A stretch of DNA of 16,884 nucleotides from Sedimenticola sp. (GTDB taxonomy: Bacteria; Pseudomonadota; Gammaproteobacteria; Chromatiales; Chromatiaceae): NCBI GenBank assembly GCA_030619405.1, contig JAUXBK010000029.1, positions 1 to 16,884 on the forward strand. Direction: 5' to 3'. Below, piece by piece: positions 1 to 6,813 of the stretch (positions are counted from its first letter, which is position 1; each line of letters starts with the position of its first letter). Both the position numbers and the translations under genes were made by a program. A model generated the notes under the pieces. The model worked only from the letters and a program-made list of their open reading frames with translations, was not told where the DNA came from and searched no databases.

Positions 1-1
1 C

Positions 2-232
2 GTCGATGCTATACAGAATCTGTTCGAGTTGATCGAGGCGGACTGGCTGAAACAGGTGGACTGGGGATACTGGAAGGATTCTTCGCGCTCCTTGCCCCCG
101 AATCACCCCACCATCGCCCGGGATGTAACGGTAAGGAAAGGCGACCACATCTCATCGCAATCCATTGAACCCAGTTCGACTTCTGTGAGGTCCCAGCACC
201 CGGGTAACCGTTCAGTCCCCCTGCCGTTTTGA
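2..232 (+). CDS. Possible 3' end of an unrecognised ORF, open at the window edge
   Basis: This plus-strand frame is open from the first bases of the window to a TGA at 230-232, giving about 76 residues. The first two thirds (for example the stretch reading FELIEADWLKQVDWGYW) look protein-like in composition, but I recognise no family. The last ~9 codons and the stop lie inside a short palindromic element that begins at 204. If the ORF was once a gene, its natural end has therefore been replaced by the element. It is convergent with glmS. It could equally be non-coding DNA that happens to be open; the opposite strand is also open here over a similar length. Confidence is low. Confidence 0.2.
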   Translation, partial: VDAIQNLFELIEADWLKQVDWGYWKDSSRSLPPNHPTIARDVTVRKGDHISSQSIEPSSTSVRSQHPGNRSVPLPF

Positions 233-258
233 ACCCCACCCGCAAAACTGAACGCTAC
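204..258. repeat. Short palindromic element, GTAACCGTTCAG family, copy 1 (55 bp)
   Basis: The left terminus GTAACCGTTCAG (204-215) is mirrored by CTGAACGCTAC (248-258), which lacks one base relative to the perfect terminus. An inner pair GTTTTG/CAAAAC adds to the hairpin. The first 34 bases match those of the element at 4197-4230 at 33 positions, so the two are copies of one family. This copy is shorter and lacks the internal CCCTCTCCC/GGGAGAGGG core. The right end overlaps the glmS stop codon (255-257). No target-site duplication is visible. Downstream of glmS the hairpin could help end transcription, but no U-tract follows it on the minus strand. Confidence 0.7.
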
Positions 259-2081
259 TCCACCGTCACCGACTTCGCCAGGTTGCGGGGCTGATCCACG
301 TCCGTGCCCTTGAGCACCGCCACATGATAGGAGAGCAGTTGCAGCGGTATGGTGTAGACGATGGGGGCGGTGCCGGGGTGGATGTCCGCCAGGGTCAGGC
401 TCTGGTACTTGTCCAGTTCGATCTTTACATTGCGGTCACTGAACAGAAACAGTTCGCCACCCCGGGCACGCACCTCCTGCAGATTGGAGAGCACCTTCTC
501 CAGTAGCGGATCGTCTGGCAGGGCGCAGATGACCGGCATGGTTTCGTCCACCAGGGCTAAGGGGCCATGCTTGAGTTCACCGGCGGGATAGGCCTCGGCG
601 TGGATGTAGGAGATCTCTTTCAGCTTCAAGGCGCCCTCCATGGCAATGGGGTAGAAGGACCCGCGGCCCAGGAACAGGGCATCCTGTTTGTCTCTGAAAG
701 CCTGGGCCATGTTGCGTATGGCGTCATTCAGTTTCAGCACCACCTCGACCTGTCGCGGCAGGGCGTGCAGCTCTTCGATGGCCTGGCGCTGCTGTTTCTC
801 GGTCTGGCCCATGCGCTTTCCCATCGCCAGCACCAGCAGCCGCAGAGCGACCAGCTGGGTGGTGAAGGCCTTGGTGGAGGCGACACCGATCTCGGTACCG
901 GCACGGGTCATCACCGCCACATCCGACTCCCGCACCAGGGAACTCTCGGGCACGTTACAGACCACCAGGCTGCCGATGTAACCCATGGTTTTGGCGGCGC
1001 GCAGGGCGGCCAGGGTATCGGCGGTCTCACCCGACTGGGTGATGGTGACGAACAGGCAGCCGTCGGGCACCACCACCTTGCGGTAACGGTATTCGCTGGC
1101 AACCTCCACTGAGCAGGGAATGCCCACCTCCTCGAACCAGTAGCGGGCCACCAGCCCGGCGTGGTAACTGGTACCACAGGCGATAATGTGGATCTGCCGG
1201 GTCTGGTCCAGCAGCGCCTTGGCCTCGTGACCAAAGCTCTCATCCAGCAACCTGCCCTTGTGGATACGGCCTTCCAGGGTCTCTGCGATCGCCGCCGGCT
1301 GCTCGAAGATCTCCTTCAGCATATAGTGTTCATAGGGGCCCTTGTCGGTGGCACCGCGATCCAGCTGGGAGGTGCGGACCGGCCGCTCGATCTCCGAACC
1401 CTGCTGGTCGAAAATACGCACCTGGTCACGGCCGATCTCGGCCATGTCACCCTCTTCCATAAAGATGAACCGGTTGGTCTCGGGCAGCAGGGCGTAGACG
1501 TCGGAGGCGATGAAGTGCTCCCCCTTGCCAATACCGATCACCAGCGGGCTGCCGACTCGGGCCACCACGACGCGATCCGGGTCGTCCGGGCTGGCCACCG
1601 CCAGGGCATAGGCACCCCTCAATCGTGAGATCGCGCTCTTGAGGGCCACCATCAGACCGCCCCCCTGTTTCAAGGCATCTGCGAGCAAGTGAGCAATCAC
1701 TTCGGTGTCAGTCTCGGAGACGAAGCGATAGCCGGCAGCCTCCAGTTCCTGGCGCAGTTCGCTGTGGTTCTCGATGATGCCGTTGTGGACCACGGCGATC
1801 TGTTCGCCGCTCATGTGGGGGTGGGCATTGCGCTCTGCCGGCATACCGTGGGTGGCCCAGCGGGTGTGGGCGATGCCCAGCTCACCGCTGATAGTGGCCT
1901 GCTCCAGACGGGCCTCCAAGGTGGCGACCTTGCCCACCGAGCGGATACGCTGCAGGTGCCCGGATGAATCACGGATGGCGATACCGGCGGAGTCATAACC
2001 CCGATACTCCAGCCGCCGCAGCCCCTCCAGCAGTACCGGGGTGATGTCCCGGCGGCCGATTGCCCCTACGATGCCACACAT
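255..2081 (-). CDS. glmS: Glutamine--fructose-6-phosphate aminotransferase (isomerizing), GlmS
   Basis: GlmS makes glucosamine-6-phosphate from fructose-6-phosphate and glutamine in the cytoplasm. This is the first committed step towards UDP-GlcNAc for peptidoglycan and LPS. The protein has 608 residues, against 609 in E. coli. It starts MCGIVGAIG, so Cys2 becomes the N-terminal nucleophile of the class II glutaminase domain (about 1-240). Two SIS sugar-isomerase domains follow, with CGTSYHAG and the phosphate-binding TQSGETADT stretch near residues 300-350. The C-terminus ends in the conserved DQPRNLAKSVTVE. The start codon lies 1 nt beyond the glmU stop. An AAGGAG Shine-Dalgarno sequence sits inside the glmU 3' end, so the two are translationally adjacent. 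No glmS ribozyme-like leader is possible in this spacing. The stop codon falls within the terminal repeat of a short palindromic element. Confidence 0.98.
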   Translation of the reverse strand: MCGIVGAIGRRDITPVLLEGLRRLEYRGYDSAGIAIRDSSGHLQRIRSVGKVATLEARLEQATISGELGIAHTRWATHGMPAERNAHPHMSGEQIAVVHNGIIENHSELRQELEAAGYRFVSETDTEVIAHLLADALKQGGGLMVALKSAISRLRGAYALAVASPDDPDRVVVARVGSPLVIGIGKGEHFIASDVYALLPETNRFIFMEEGDMAEIGRDQVRIFDQQGSEIERPVRTSQLDRGATDKGPYEHYMLKEIFEQPAAIAETLEGRIHKGRLLDESFGHEAKALLDQTRQIHIIACGTSYHAGLVARYWFEEVGIPCSVEVASEYRYRKVVVPDGCLFVTITQSGETADTLAALRAAKTMGYIGSLVVCNVPESSLVRESDVAVMTRAGTEIGVASTKAFTTQLVALRLLVLAMGKRMGQTEKQQRQAIEELHALPRQVEVVLKLNDAIRNMAQAFRDKQDALFLGRGSFYPIAMEGALKLKEISYIHAEAYPAGELKHGPLALVDETMPVICALPDDPLLEKVLSNLQEVRARGGELFLFSDRNVKIELDKYQSLTLADIHPGTAPIVYTIPLQLLSYHVAVLKGTDVDQPRNLAKSVTVE

Positions 2082-2082
2082 A

Positions 2083-3450
2083 TCACTTTTTCTCCTTGCG
2101 GGGCCGGCTCCAACCCGGAATACTCGTCTGTCTCGGGCGGCTGAGGGTCAGCGCCTCGGGCGGTGCATCCCGGGTGATGGTGGAGCCGGCGCCGATGGTG
2201 GCTCCCGCCCCGACCTCTACCGGGGCCACCAGCTGGGTGTCGGAACCGATGAAGGCATCGTCACCGATGATGGTGCGGTGCTTGAAAGCGCCGTCATAGT
2301 TGCAGGTGATGGTGCCGGCCCCGATGTTGACAGAGCGACCGACGGTCGTGTCACCGACGTAGCTGAGGTGATTGATCTTGCTCCCCTCCGCCACCTCCGA
2401 CTTCTTGATCTCCACGAAGTTTCCCACGTGTACCCGCTCCGACAGCACCGTCTCCGGGCGCAGCCGCGAGAAGGGGCCGATAATGCTCGCCGCCCCCACT
2501 TCCGCCCGATCGATAACACAGTTCTCGAAGATCTGTACCCCATCGCCGATGCGGCTGTTGCGGATCACCGTATTAGCACCGACGCGAACATCGTCTCCCA
2601 GGGTCACATCACCAACGATCAGGACGTTGACATCGATCTCCACGTCCCGGCCCACCGTGAGCGTGCCACGCAGATCGAAACGGGCGGGATCGCGCAGGGT
2701 CAAGCCCTGCCGCATCAAGCGCTCTGCCTGCAAACGCTGGAAACAACGTTCCAGCTCGGCCAGCTGCAGCCGGTCATTGACCCCCATTACCTCGTACGCC
2801 TCCCCCGGTTGGGCGGAGTGGACCTCGCCCCCTTCCGCTACCGCCTTGGCGACGATATCGGTGAGATAGAATTCTCCCTGAGCATTGTCGTTCTCCAGCT
2901 GCCCCAGCCACTGCACCAGACTCGGCCGATCGGCTACCAGCATGCCGGTGTTGACCTCGTCGATCTCCAGCTCCGCCGCCGAGGCGTCCTTCTGCTCCAC
3001 GATGCGCAGCACCCGGTCCTGGTCGTCGCGTACGATACGCCCATACCCCGTGGGGTCTGCCAGGGTCACGGTCAGCAGGGCCAGCTGCGTCTGCTCCGCT
3101 GCCTGCAACAGCCCGTGCAGGGTATCCAGGGAGGTGAGCGGAACGTCCCCGTAGAGCACCAGCACCCGGTCCATCTCCGCCATGGCCGGCAGCGCCTGCT
3201 CGACCGCATGACCGGTGCCCAGCTGCTGCGCCTGCTCCACCCAGATCAGATCGCTGTCGGTGAAGGCGCCGGGAACCCGCTCACCCCCGTGACCGTATAC
3301 GACCGCAATGCGTTTGGCGCCAAGGCCCCGGGCGGTCGCTATCACATGCCCCAGCAGCGGCCGGTCGGCCAGTGGGTGCAATACCTTCGGCAGCTCGGAC
3401 CGCATGCGCGTGCCCTGACCTGCAGCGAGAATGACGACTCCCAGTTTCAT
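2083..3450 (-). CDS. glmU: Bifunctional N-acetylglucosamine-1-phosphate uridyltransferase / glucosamine-1-phosphate acetyltransferase, GlmU
   Basis: GlmU acetylates glucosamine-1-phosphate and then couples it to UTP, giving UDP-GlcNAc. From the chosen start the protein has 455 residues, close to E. coli (456). The N-terminal half is a Rossmann-like pyrophosphorylase with the signature LAAGQGTRM and a downstream LPKVLHPL. The C-terminal half is a left-handed beta-helix of hexapeptide repeats. It carries the NHLSYVGD stretch, whose His matches the acetyltransferase catalytic base, and the NYDG motif. The frame is open 13 codons further upstream (to 3489). I prefer the ATG at 3448-3450 because it gives the family N-terminus MKLGVVILAAG and has AAAGGA five bases upstream. 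It forms an operon with glmS. In many gammaproteobacteria glmU follows the atp genes; here it follows a SlyD-like gene instead. Confidence 0.98.
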   Translation of the reverse strand: MKLGVVILAAGQGTRMRSELPKVLHPLADRPLLGHVIATARGLGAKRIAVVYGHGGERVPGAFTDSDLIWVEQAQQLGTGHAVEQALPAMAEMDRVLVLYGDVPLTSLDTLHGLLQAAEQTQLALLTVTLADPTGYGRIVRDDQDRVLRIVEQKDASAAELEIDEVNTGMLVADRPSLVQWLGQLENDNAQGEFYLTDIVAKAVAEGGEVHSAQPGEAYEVMGVNDRLQLAELERCFQRLQAERLMRQGLTLRDPARFDLRGTLTVGRDVEIDVNVLIVGDVTLGDDVRVGANTVIRNSRIGDGVQIFENCVIDRAEVGAASIIGPFSRLRPETVLSERVHVGNFVEIKKSEVAEGSKINHLSYVGDTTVGRSVNIGAGTITCNYDGAFKHRTIIGDDAFIGSDTQLVAPVEVGAGATIGAGSTITRDAPPEALTLSRPRQTSIPGWSRPRKEKK

Positions 3451-3455
3451 ATGAA

Positions 3456-3461
3456 TCCTTT
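3456..3461 (-). promoter_or_regulatory. Ribosome binding site deciding the glmU start
   Basis: AAAGGA on the minus strand, 5 nt upstream of the ATG at 3448-3450. It supports that start over the in-frame upstream codon at 3489. Confidence 0.7.
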
Positions 3462-3513
3462 GATTATCCAGTTCCAGAATTAGCGGCATGGCGGGTGGTT
3501 ATCTTTATACTCC

Positions 3514-3659
3514 GTAACTTCTCAATAACCCGGTGCAAACGGGTAGGGTGGATCAAGGAGTGTAGCGACGGATCCACCAACTGCGCGGGTTCTGGTGGAT
3601 CCGCTACGCTTGTTCCACCCTACATTTACGTGCTTTGCCCCGGGTTATTGAGAAGTTAC
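3514..3659. repeat. 146-bp palindromic MITE-like element upstream of glmU
   Basis: The outer arms GTAACTTCTCAATAACCCGG (3514-3533) and their exact complement (3640-3659) form a perfect 20-bp terminal inverted repeat. A GCAAA match follows just inside. A second, imperfect inverted repeat lies within: 3543-3579 against 3593-3623, of the GTAGGGTGGA...GGATCCACCA kind, which is a common intergenic repeat in proteobacteria. The element is non-coding and folds into a long cruciform or hairpin in the glmU leader. Like the GTAACCGTTCAG family its ends begin with GTAA. No 8-bp flanking duplication is evident (tatactcc on the left, cttgtaaa on the right). Confidence 0.8.
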
Positions 3660-3672
3660 CTTGTAAAGGGCT

Positions 3673-3695
3673 GGCCCTTGGCCCTTGGCCCTTGG
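3673..3695. repeat. Short tandem repeat, GGCCCTT x3
   Basis: Three perfect 7-bp units followed by GG, ending a few bases from the stop codon of the SlyD-like gene. On the minus strand the last unit can pair with the adjoining GCCCTTT to form a small hairpin with a short U-run, which could be a weak terminator. Confidence 0.6.
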
Positions 3696-3698
3696 TCC

Positions 3699-4175
3699 TC
3701 AGTTCAGGCTGCCGCTGCCGGCAGGGTTCATATCCTCCATGGTGGCATCGCGCACTTCCAGGATCTTGACCCGCACAATCAGAGTCTTGCCTGCCAGCGG
3801 ATGATTGCCGTCTACGGTCAGCTTTCCATTCTCGATCCGGGTGACGATAAAGGTTTTGGCGTCACCGGATTCGTTCTGCATCTGCACCTCGGCGCCCAGG
3901 CGTCGAAACTGGGGGGGCACATTGTCCACGTCATCGGTGAAGGTGAGTCCGGGATCATGGGAGCCAAAACCATCGTCCGGCGGGACTGTCATCTCCACCT
4001 CGTCACCGGTGGCCCTGCCTGCCACCGCCCGATCCATACCACCAACCAGCTCGGTCTCACCCCCGTGTACATAGTTGACCGGAAGGTCATTCTGCTCCAG
4101 CAGGTTGCCTTCGGTATCGGATATGGTGTAGGTAAGCGATACATACTTACCCGGTTGAATCACTTCTCTGGACAT
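3699..4175 (-). CDS. FKBP-type peptidyl-prolyl cis-trans isomerase, SlyD-like
   Basis: This is a cytoplasmic prolyl isomerase and folding chaperone of 158 residues. The N-terminal FKBP half reads VSLTYTISDTEGNLLEQ. The insert-in-flap chaperone domain follows (about 70-130, from DDGFGSHDPGLTF through the VQM strand). The family hallmark VDGNHPLAGKTL then returns the chain to the FKBP core, ending VRVKILEVRDAT. Unlike E. coli SlyD it has no His/Cys-rich metal-binding tail: the C-terminus is only NPAGSGSLN. A role in nickel delivery is therefore unlikely. The start has GGAG about 9 bases upstream. A transposon-like palindrome has inserted 21 bp upstream of this start, between it and maeB. Confidence 0.9.
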   Translation of the reverse strand: MSREVIQPGKYVSLTYTISDTEGNLLEQNDLPVNYVHGGETELVGGMDRAVAGRATGDEVEMTVPPDDGFGSHDPGLTFTDDVDNVPPQFRRLGAEVQMQNESGDAKTFIVTRIENGKLTVDGNHPLAGKTLIVRVKILEVRDATMEDMNPAGSGSLN

Positions 4176-4188
4176 GTCTGGTCACTCC

Positions 4189-4196
4189 AACGAATA
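4189..4196. repeat. Left target-site duplication AACGAATA
   Basis: An 8-bp direct repeat, identical to 4289-4296, that abuts the left terminus of the MITE. Confidence 0.8.
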
Positions 4197-4288
4197 GTAA
4201 CCGTTCAGTCCCCCTGCCTTTTTGAACCCCTCACCCTAACCCTCTCCCTGAGGGAGAGGGGATTTGAGGAGGGGGGCTGAACGGTTAC
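4197..4288. mobile_element. 92-bp MITE with 12-bp TIRs and 8-bp target duplication, GTAACCGTTCAG family copy 2
   Basis: The terminal inverted repeats GTAACCGTTCAG (4197-4208) and CTGAACGGTTAC (4277-4288) are perfect. The octamer AACGAATA sits directly against both ends (4189-4196 and 4289-4296), a clean target-site duplication. The centre is a perfect palindrome CCCTCTCCCT-g-AGGGAGAGGG (4240-4260). There is no coding capacity. Termini starting with GTAA plus 8-bp duplications are typical of IS66-family elements, so a transposase of that kind may have moved it in trans (inference). Confidence 0.85.
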
Positions 4289-4296
4289 AACGAATA
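4289..4296. repeat. Right target-site duplication AACGAATA
   Basis: An 8-bp direct repeat, identical to 4189-4196, that abuts the right terminus of the MITE. Confidence 0.8.
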
Positions 4297-4359
4297 AGGT
4301 TCTTTTGTGAAAAGCGGCCATTGTATCAATTTGCTCTCTCCTGTCCTCTGTCATCTGAC

Positions 4360-6624
4360 TCAGCTCTCCGCTCGCACCACCGCCAGGGCTGTGATATTCA
4401 GCAGACCACGCACCGTAATCGAGTGGGTCACGATGTGAGCCGGCTTGGCCGCGCCGACCAGAACCGGGCCGATGGCGATACCACCGCCCACTACCTTCAT
4501 CATGTTGAAGGCGATGTTGGCCGCATCCTGATTGGGCATCACCAGCAGGTTGGCCGCCCCTGTCAGGCGGGATCCCAGGAAACGGTTGTTGCGGATCTCT
4601 TCGGACAGCGCCAGATCCGCGTGCATCTCACCGTCCACCTCCAGCTCGGGCAGATCGGCTGCAATGATCTGCAGCGCCTGACGCATCTTGCGGGCCGAGG
4701 GGCCGTCATGGCTGCCAAAGTTGGAGTGTGACAGCAGGGCCACCTTGGGTTCGACTCCGAACCAGCGCACCTCTTCCGCCGTAAGGCGTACGATCTCCGC
4801 CAGGTCCTGGGCATCCGGGTCCACCTGAACATAGGTGTCGGCGATAAAAAGGGCCCCTTCGTGCAGCACCAGCACGTTCATGGAGGTGAGTTTCTTCACC
4901 CCGTTGGCCCGGCCGATGATCTCCTCGATGTGTTTCAGATGGGTCCGATAACGCCCCAGCAGACCACACAGCATGGCATCTGCATGACCCTGGTGCACCA
5001 TCATCGCCGCCAGTACCGTGGAGTTGGTCCGCACCATAGCCCTGGACTCGACCGGCGTGTAGCCCCGGCGTGCCACCAGATCGAAATGGGCCTCGCAGTA
5101 CTCCTTGTAGCGGGGATGGTTCTGGGGGTCCACCAGCTCGAAGTCCTGACCCGGCCGGAGTGACAGACCCAGCTCTTCGATCTTTCTGTGAACCACCGCC
5201 TCCCGGCCGATGAGGATCGGTCGGGCGATGCCCTGCTCCAGCACCTGCTGGGTCACATGCAGCACCTTCTCCTCCTCGCCCGCGGCATAGACCACCCGCA
5301 GCGGTTTCTGGCGGGCCAGATCGAAGATCGGCTTCATCGTCATGCCGGTGCGAAACACCTGCCGCTGCAGACACTCACCATAGGCCTTGAGGTCATCGAT
5401 CGGGCGTTGGGCCACCCCCGATTCCATGGCCGCCCGGGCGACGGCTGGCGCGATCCATTCGATCAGTCGCGGATCGAAGGGCCTGGGGATCAGGTACTCC
5501 GAGCCAAACCGGAGGTCCTGCCCGCCGTAGGCGGACTGAACCACGTCGGAGGGCTGGGCCAGTGCCAGGTCTGCGATGGCCCGCACGCAGGCCAGCTTCA
5601 TCTCCAGGTTGATCTCGCTGGCGCAACAGTCCAATGCTCCCCGGAACAGAAACGGGAAGCAGAGGATATTGTTCACCTGGTTGGGATAGTCCGAGCGGCC
5701 GGTGGCGATCATCGCATCCGGCCGTACCTGCCGGACCAGATCCGGGAGAATCTCAGGCACCGGGTTGGCCAGGGCCATCACCAGTGGGCGATCCGCCATC
5801 TTCTTCAGCCACTCGGGCTGCACCACACCGCCCACCGACAACCCGAGAAAGATATCGGTCCCTTCCAGCGCCTGCTCCAGGCTCCGGTGCGCTGTCTCCC
5901 GGGCAAAGCGCGACTTGTAGGGGTCCATCTCCTCCTTGCGCCCCACATAGACCACACCGGCGATATCGGTCACCGTGATGTTCTCCCGCTTCATCCCCAG
6001 GTCCACCATCAGACCCAGGCAGGCGAGGGCAGCGGCACCCGCACCGGACGATACCAGTTTCACCTGGGAGATATCCTTTCCCACCACCCGCAGGGCGTTG
6101 AGAACGGCGGCACAGACCACGATGGCGGTGCCGTGCTGGTCATCGTGAAACACCGGGATGTTCATCCGCTGTTTCAGCCCCTCTTCGATGATGAAGCACT
6201 CCGGTGCCTTGAGATCCTCCAGGTTTATGCCGCCGAAGGTGGGTTCCAGTCGGGCCACCGTGTCGATGAATTTCTGGGGGTCGAGTTCATCGACCTCGAT
6301 GTCGAACACATCGATATCGGCAAACTCCTTGAACAACACCGCCTTGCCCTCCATCACCGGCTTGGAGGCGAGACTGCCGATGGCACCCAGCCCCAGCACT
6401 GCGGTCCCGTTGGTGATCACCGCCACCAGGTTGGCCCGGGCGGTGTAATCCGCCGCCGTAGTCGGATCCCGCTCGATCTCGTGGCAGGCGGCAGCGACCC
6501 CGGGAGAGTAGGCCAGCGCCAGGTCCCGCTGATTGGCCAGCGGCTTGGTGGCCTTGATCTCCAGCTTTCCCGGGCGGGGGTAACGATGGTAGCGCAGGGC
6601 ACTCTGTTTCAGATCATCGGACAT
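4360..6624 (-). CDS. maeB: NADP-dependent malic enzyme MaeB (malic enzyme plus phosphotransacetylase-like domain)
   Basis: MaeB oxidatively decarboxylates malate to pyruvate and CO2 with NADP as the usual acceptor, linking C4 acids to acetyl-CoA and NADPH. The protein has 754 residues (E. coli MaeB 759). The N-terminal malic domain (about 1-160) has AYSPGVAAACHEI, the VMEGKAVLFK lysine region and FADIDVFDIEVD. The NAD-binding domain follows (FHDDQHGTAIV, then the SSGAGAAALACLGL dinucleotide loop). From about residue 430 the chain is a phosphotransacetylase-like domain (GREAVVHRKIEELG through VLVGAAKPAHIV), which in this family is regulatory, not catalytic. AGGA lies about 7 bases before the ATG. 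A 61-bp palindromic insertion occupies the leader immediately upstream. Gene order places it after dctPQM, so imported C4 acids are a plausible substrate source. Confidence 0.96.
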   Translation of the reverse strand: MSDDLKQSALRYHRYPRPGKLEIKATKPLANQRDLALAYSPGVAAACHEIERDPTTAADYTARANLVAVITNGTAVLGLGAIGSLASKPVMEGKAVLFKEFADIDVFDIEVDELDPQKFIDTVARLEPTFGGINLEDLKAPECFIIEEGLKQRMNIPVFHDDQHGTAIVVCAAVLNALRVVGKDISQVKLVSSGAGAAALACLGLMVDLGMKRENITVTDIAGVVYVGRKEEMDPYKSRFARETAHRSLEQALEGTDIFLGLSVGGVVQPEWLKKMADRPLVMALANPVPEILPDLVRQVRPDAMIATGRSDYPNQVNNILCFPFLFRGALDCCASEINLEMKLACVRAIADLALAQPSDVVQSAYGGQDLRFGSEYLIPRPFDPRLIEWIAPAVARAAMESGVAQRPIDDLKAYGECLQRQVFRTGMTMKPIFDLARQKPLRVVYAAGEEEKVLHVTQQVLEQGIARPILIGREAVVHRKIEELGLSLRPGQDFELVDPQNHPRYKEYCEAHFDLVARRGYTPVESRAMVRTNSTVLAAMMVHQGHADAMLCGLLGRYRTHLKHIEEIIGRANGVKKLTSMNVLVLHEGALFIADTYVQVDPDAQDLAEIVRLTAEEVRWFGVEPKVALLSHSNFGSHDGPSARKMRQALQIIAADLPELEVDGEMHADLALSEEIRNNRFLGSRLTGAANLLVMPNQDAANIAFNMMKVVGGGIAIGPVLVGAAKPAHIVTHSITVRGLLNITALAVVRAES

Positions 6625-6653
6625 AGGGGGTTCCTGAAAATTGTGTCTGTCGA

Positions 6654-6714
6654 GACACTTGCAAAACTCTTAAATCCCCTCTCCCGGGGGGAGAGGGTGT
6701 ATTTTGCAAGCATC
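6654..6714. mobile_element. 61-bp MITE-like palindrome with 8-bp flanking duplication, in the maeB leader
   Basis: Termini GACACTTGCAAAAC and (reverse complement) GATGCTTGCAAAAT agree at 11 of 14 positions, with a perfect CTTGCAAAA core (6658-6666 and 6702-6710). The octamer TCTGTCGA flanks both ends exactly (6646-6653 and 6715-6722), as expected of a target duplication. The centre is CCCTCTCCC (6677-6685) paired with GGGAGAGGG (6689-6697), the same core as in the 4197 element although the termini differ. It starts 29 bp upstream of the maeB ATG, so it must be transcribed in the leader or must separate the promoter from the gene. Confidence 0.7.
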
Positions 6715-6756
6715 TCTGTCGACTGCAGATAACAGTGGATGGTTTTCCTGGCGTTC

Positions 6757-6813
6757 ACCCGGAAAATGTCAACGGCTCGGTGAGGGCAGCTGAGCCCGGT
6801 GCAATTTCCGGGT
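6757..6813 (-). terminator. Stem-loop directly after dctM, possible terminator
   Basis: On the minus strand ACCCGGAAA begins on the last base of the dctM stop codon and pairs perfectly with TTTCCGGGT (6805-6813 with 6757-6765, 9 bp). An inner GGCTC/GAGCC stem (6792-6796 with 6774-6778) lies within the loop. There is no U-tract after the stem, so it may protect the 3' end or act with Rho and is not a classical intrinsic terminator. Confidence 0.4.

Noticed and set aside
2082..2130. glmS ribozyme or riboswitch upstream of glmS
   Set aside because: The gene starts 1 nt after the glmU stop, leaving no leader for a ribozyme. Ribozyme control is a Gram-positive feature.
2041..3483. 480-residue plus-strand ORF opposite glmU
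   Set aside because: It lies entirely antisense to an unmistakable GlmU with full-length conserved motifs. High GC content keeps the opposite frame open; the protein resembles no family.
5188..6732. 514-residue plus-strand ORF opposite maeB
   Set aside because: It is the antisense shadow of MaeB, rich in His, Gln, Gly and Arg as such frames are, with no recognisable domain.
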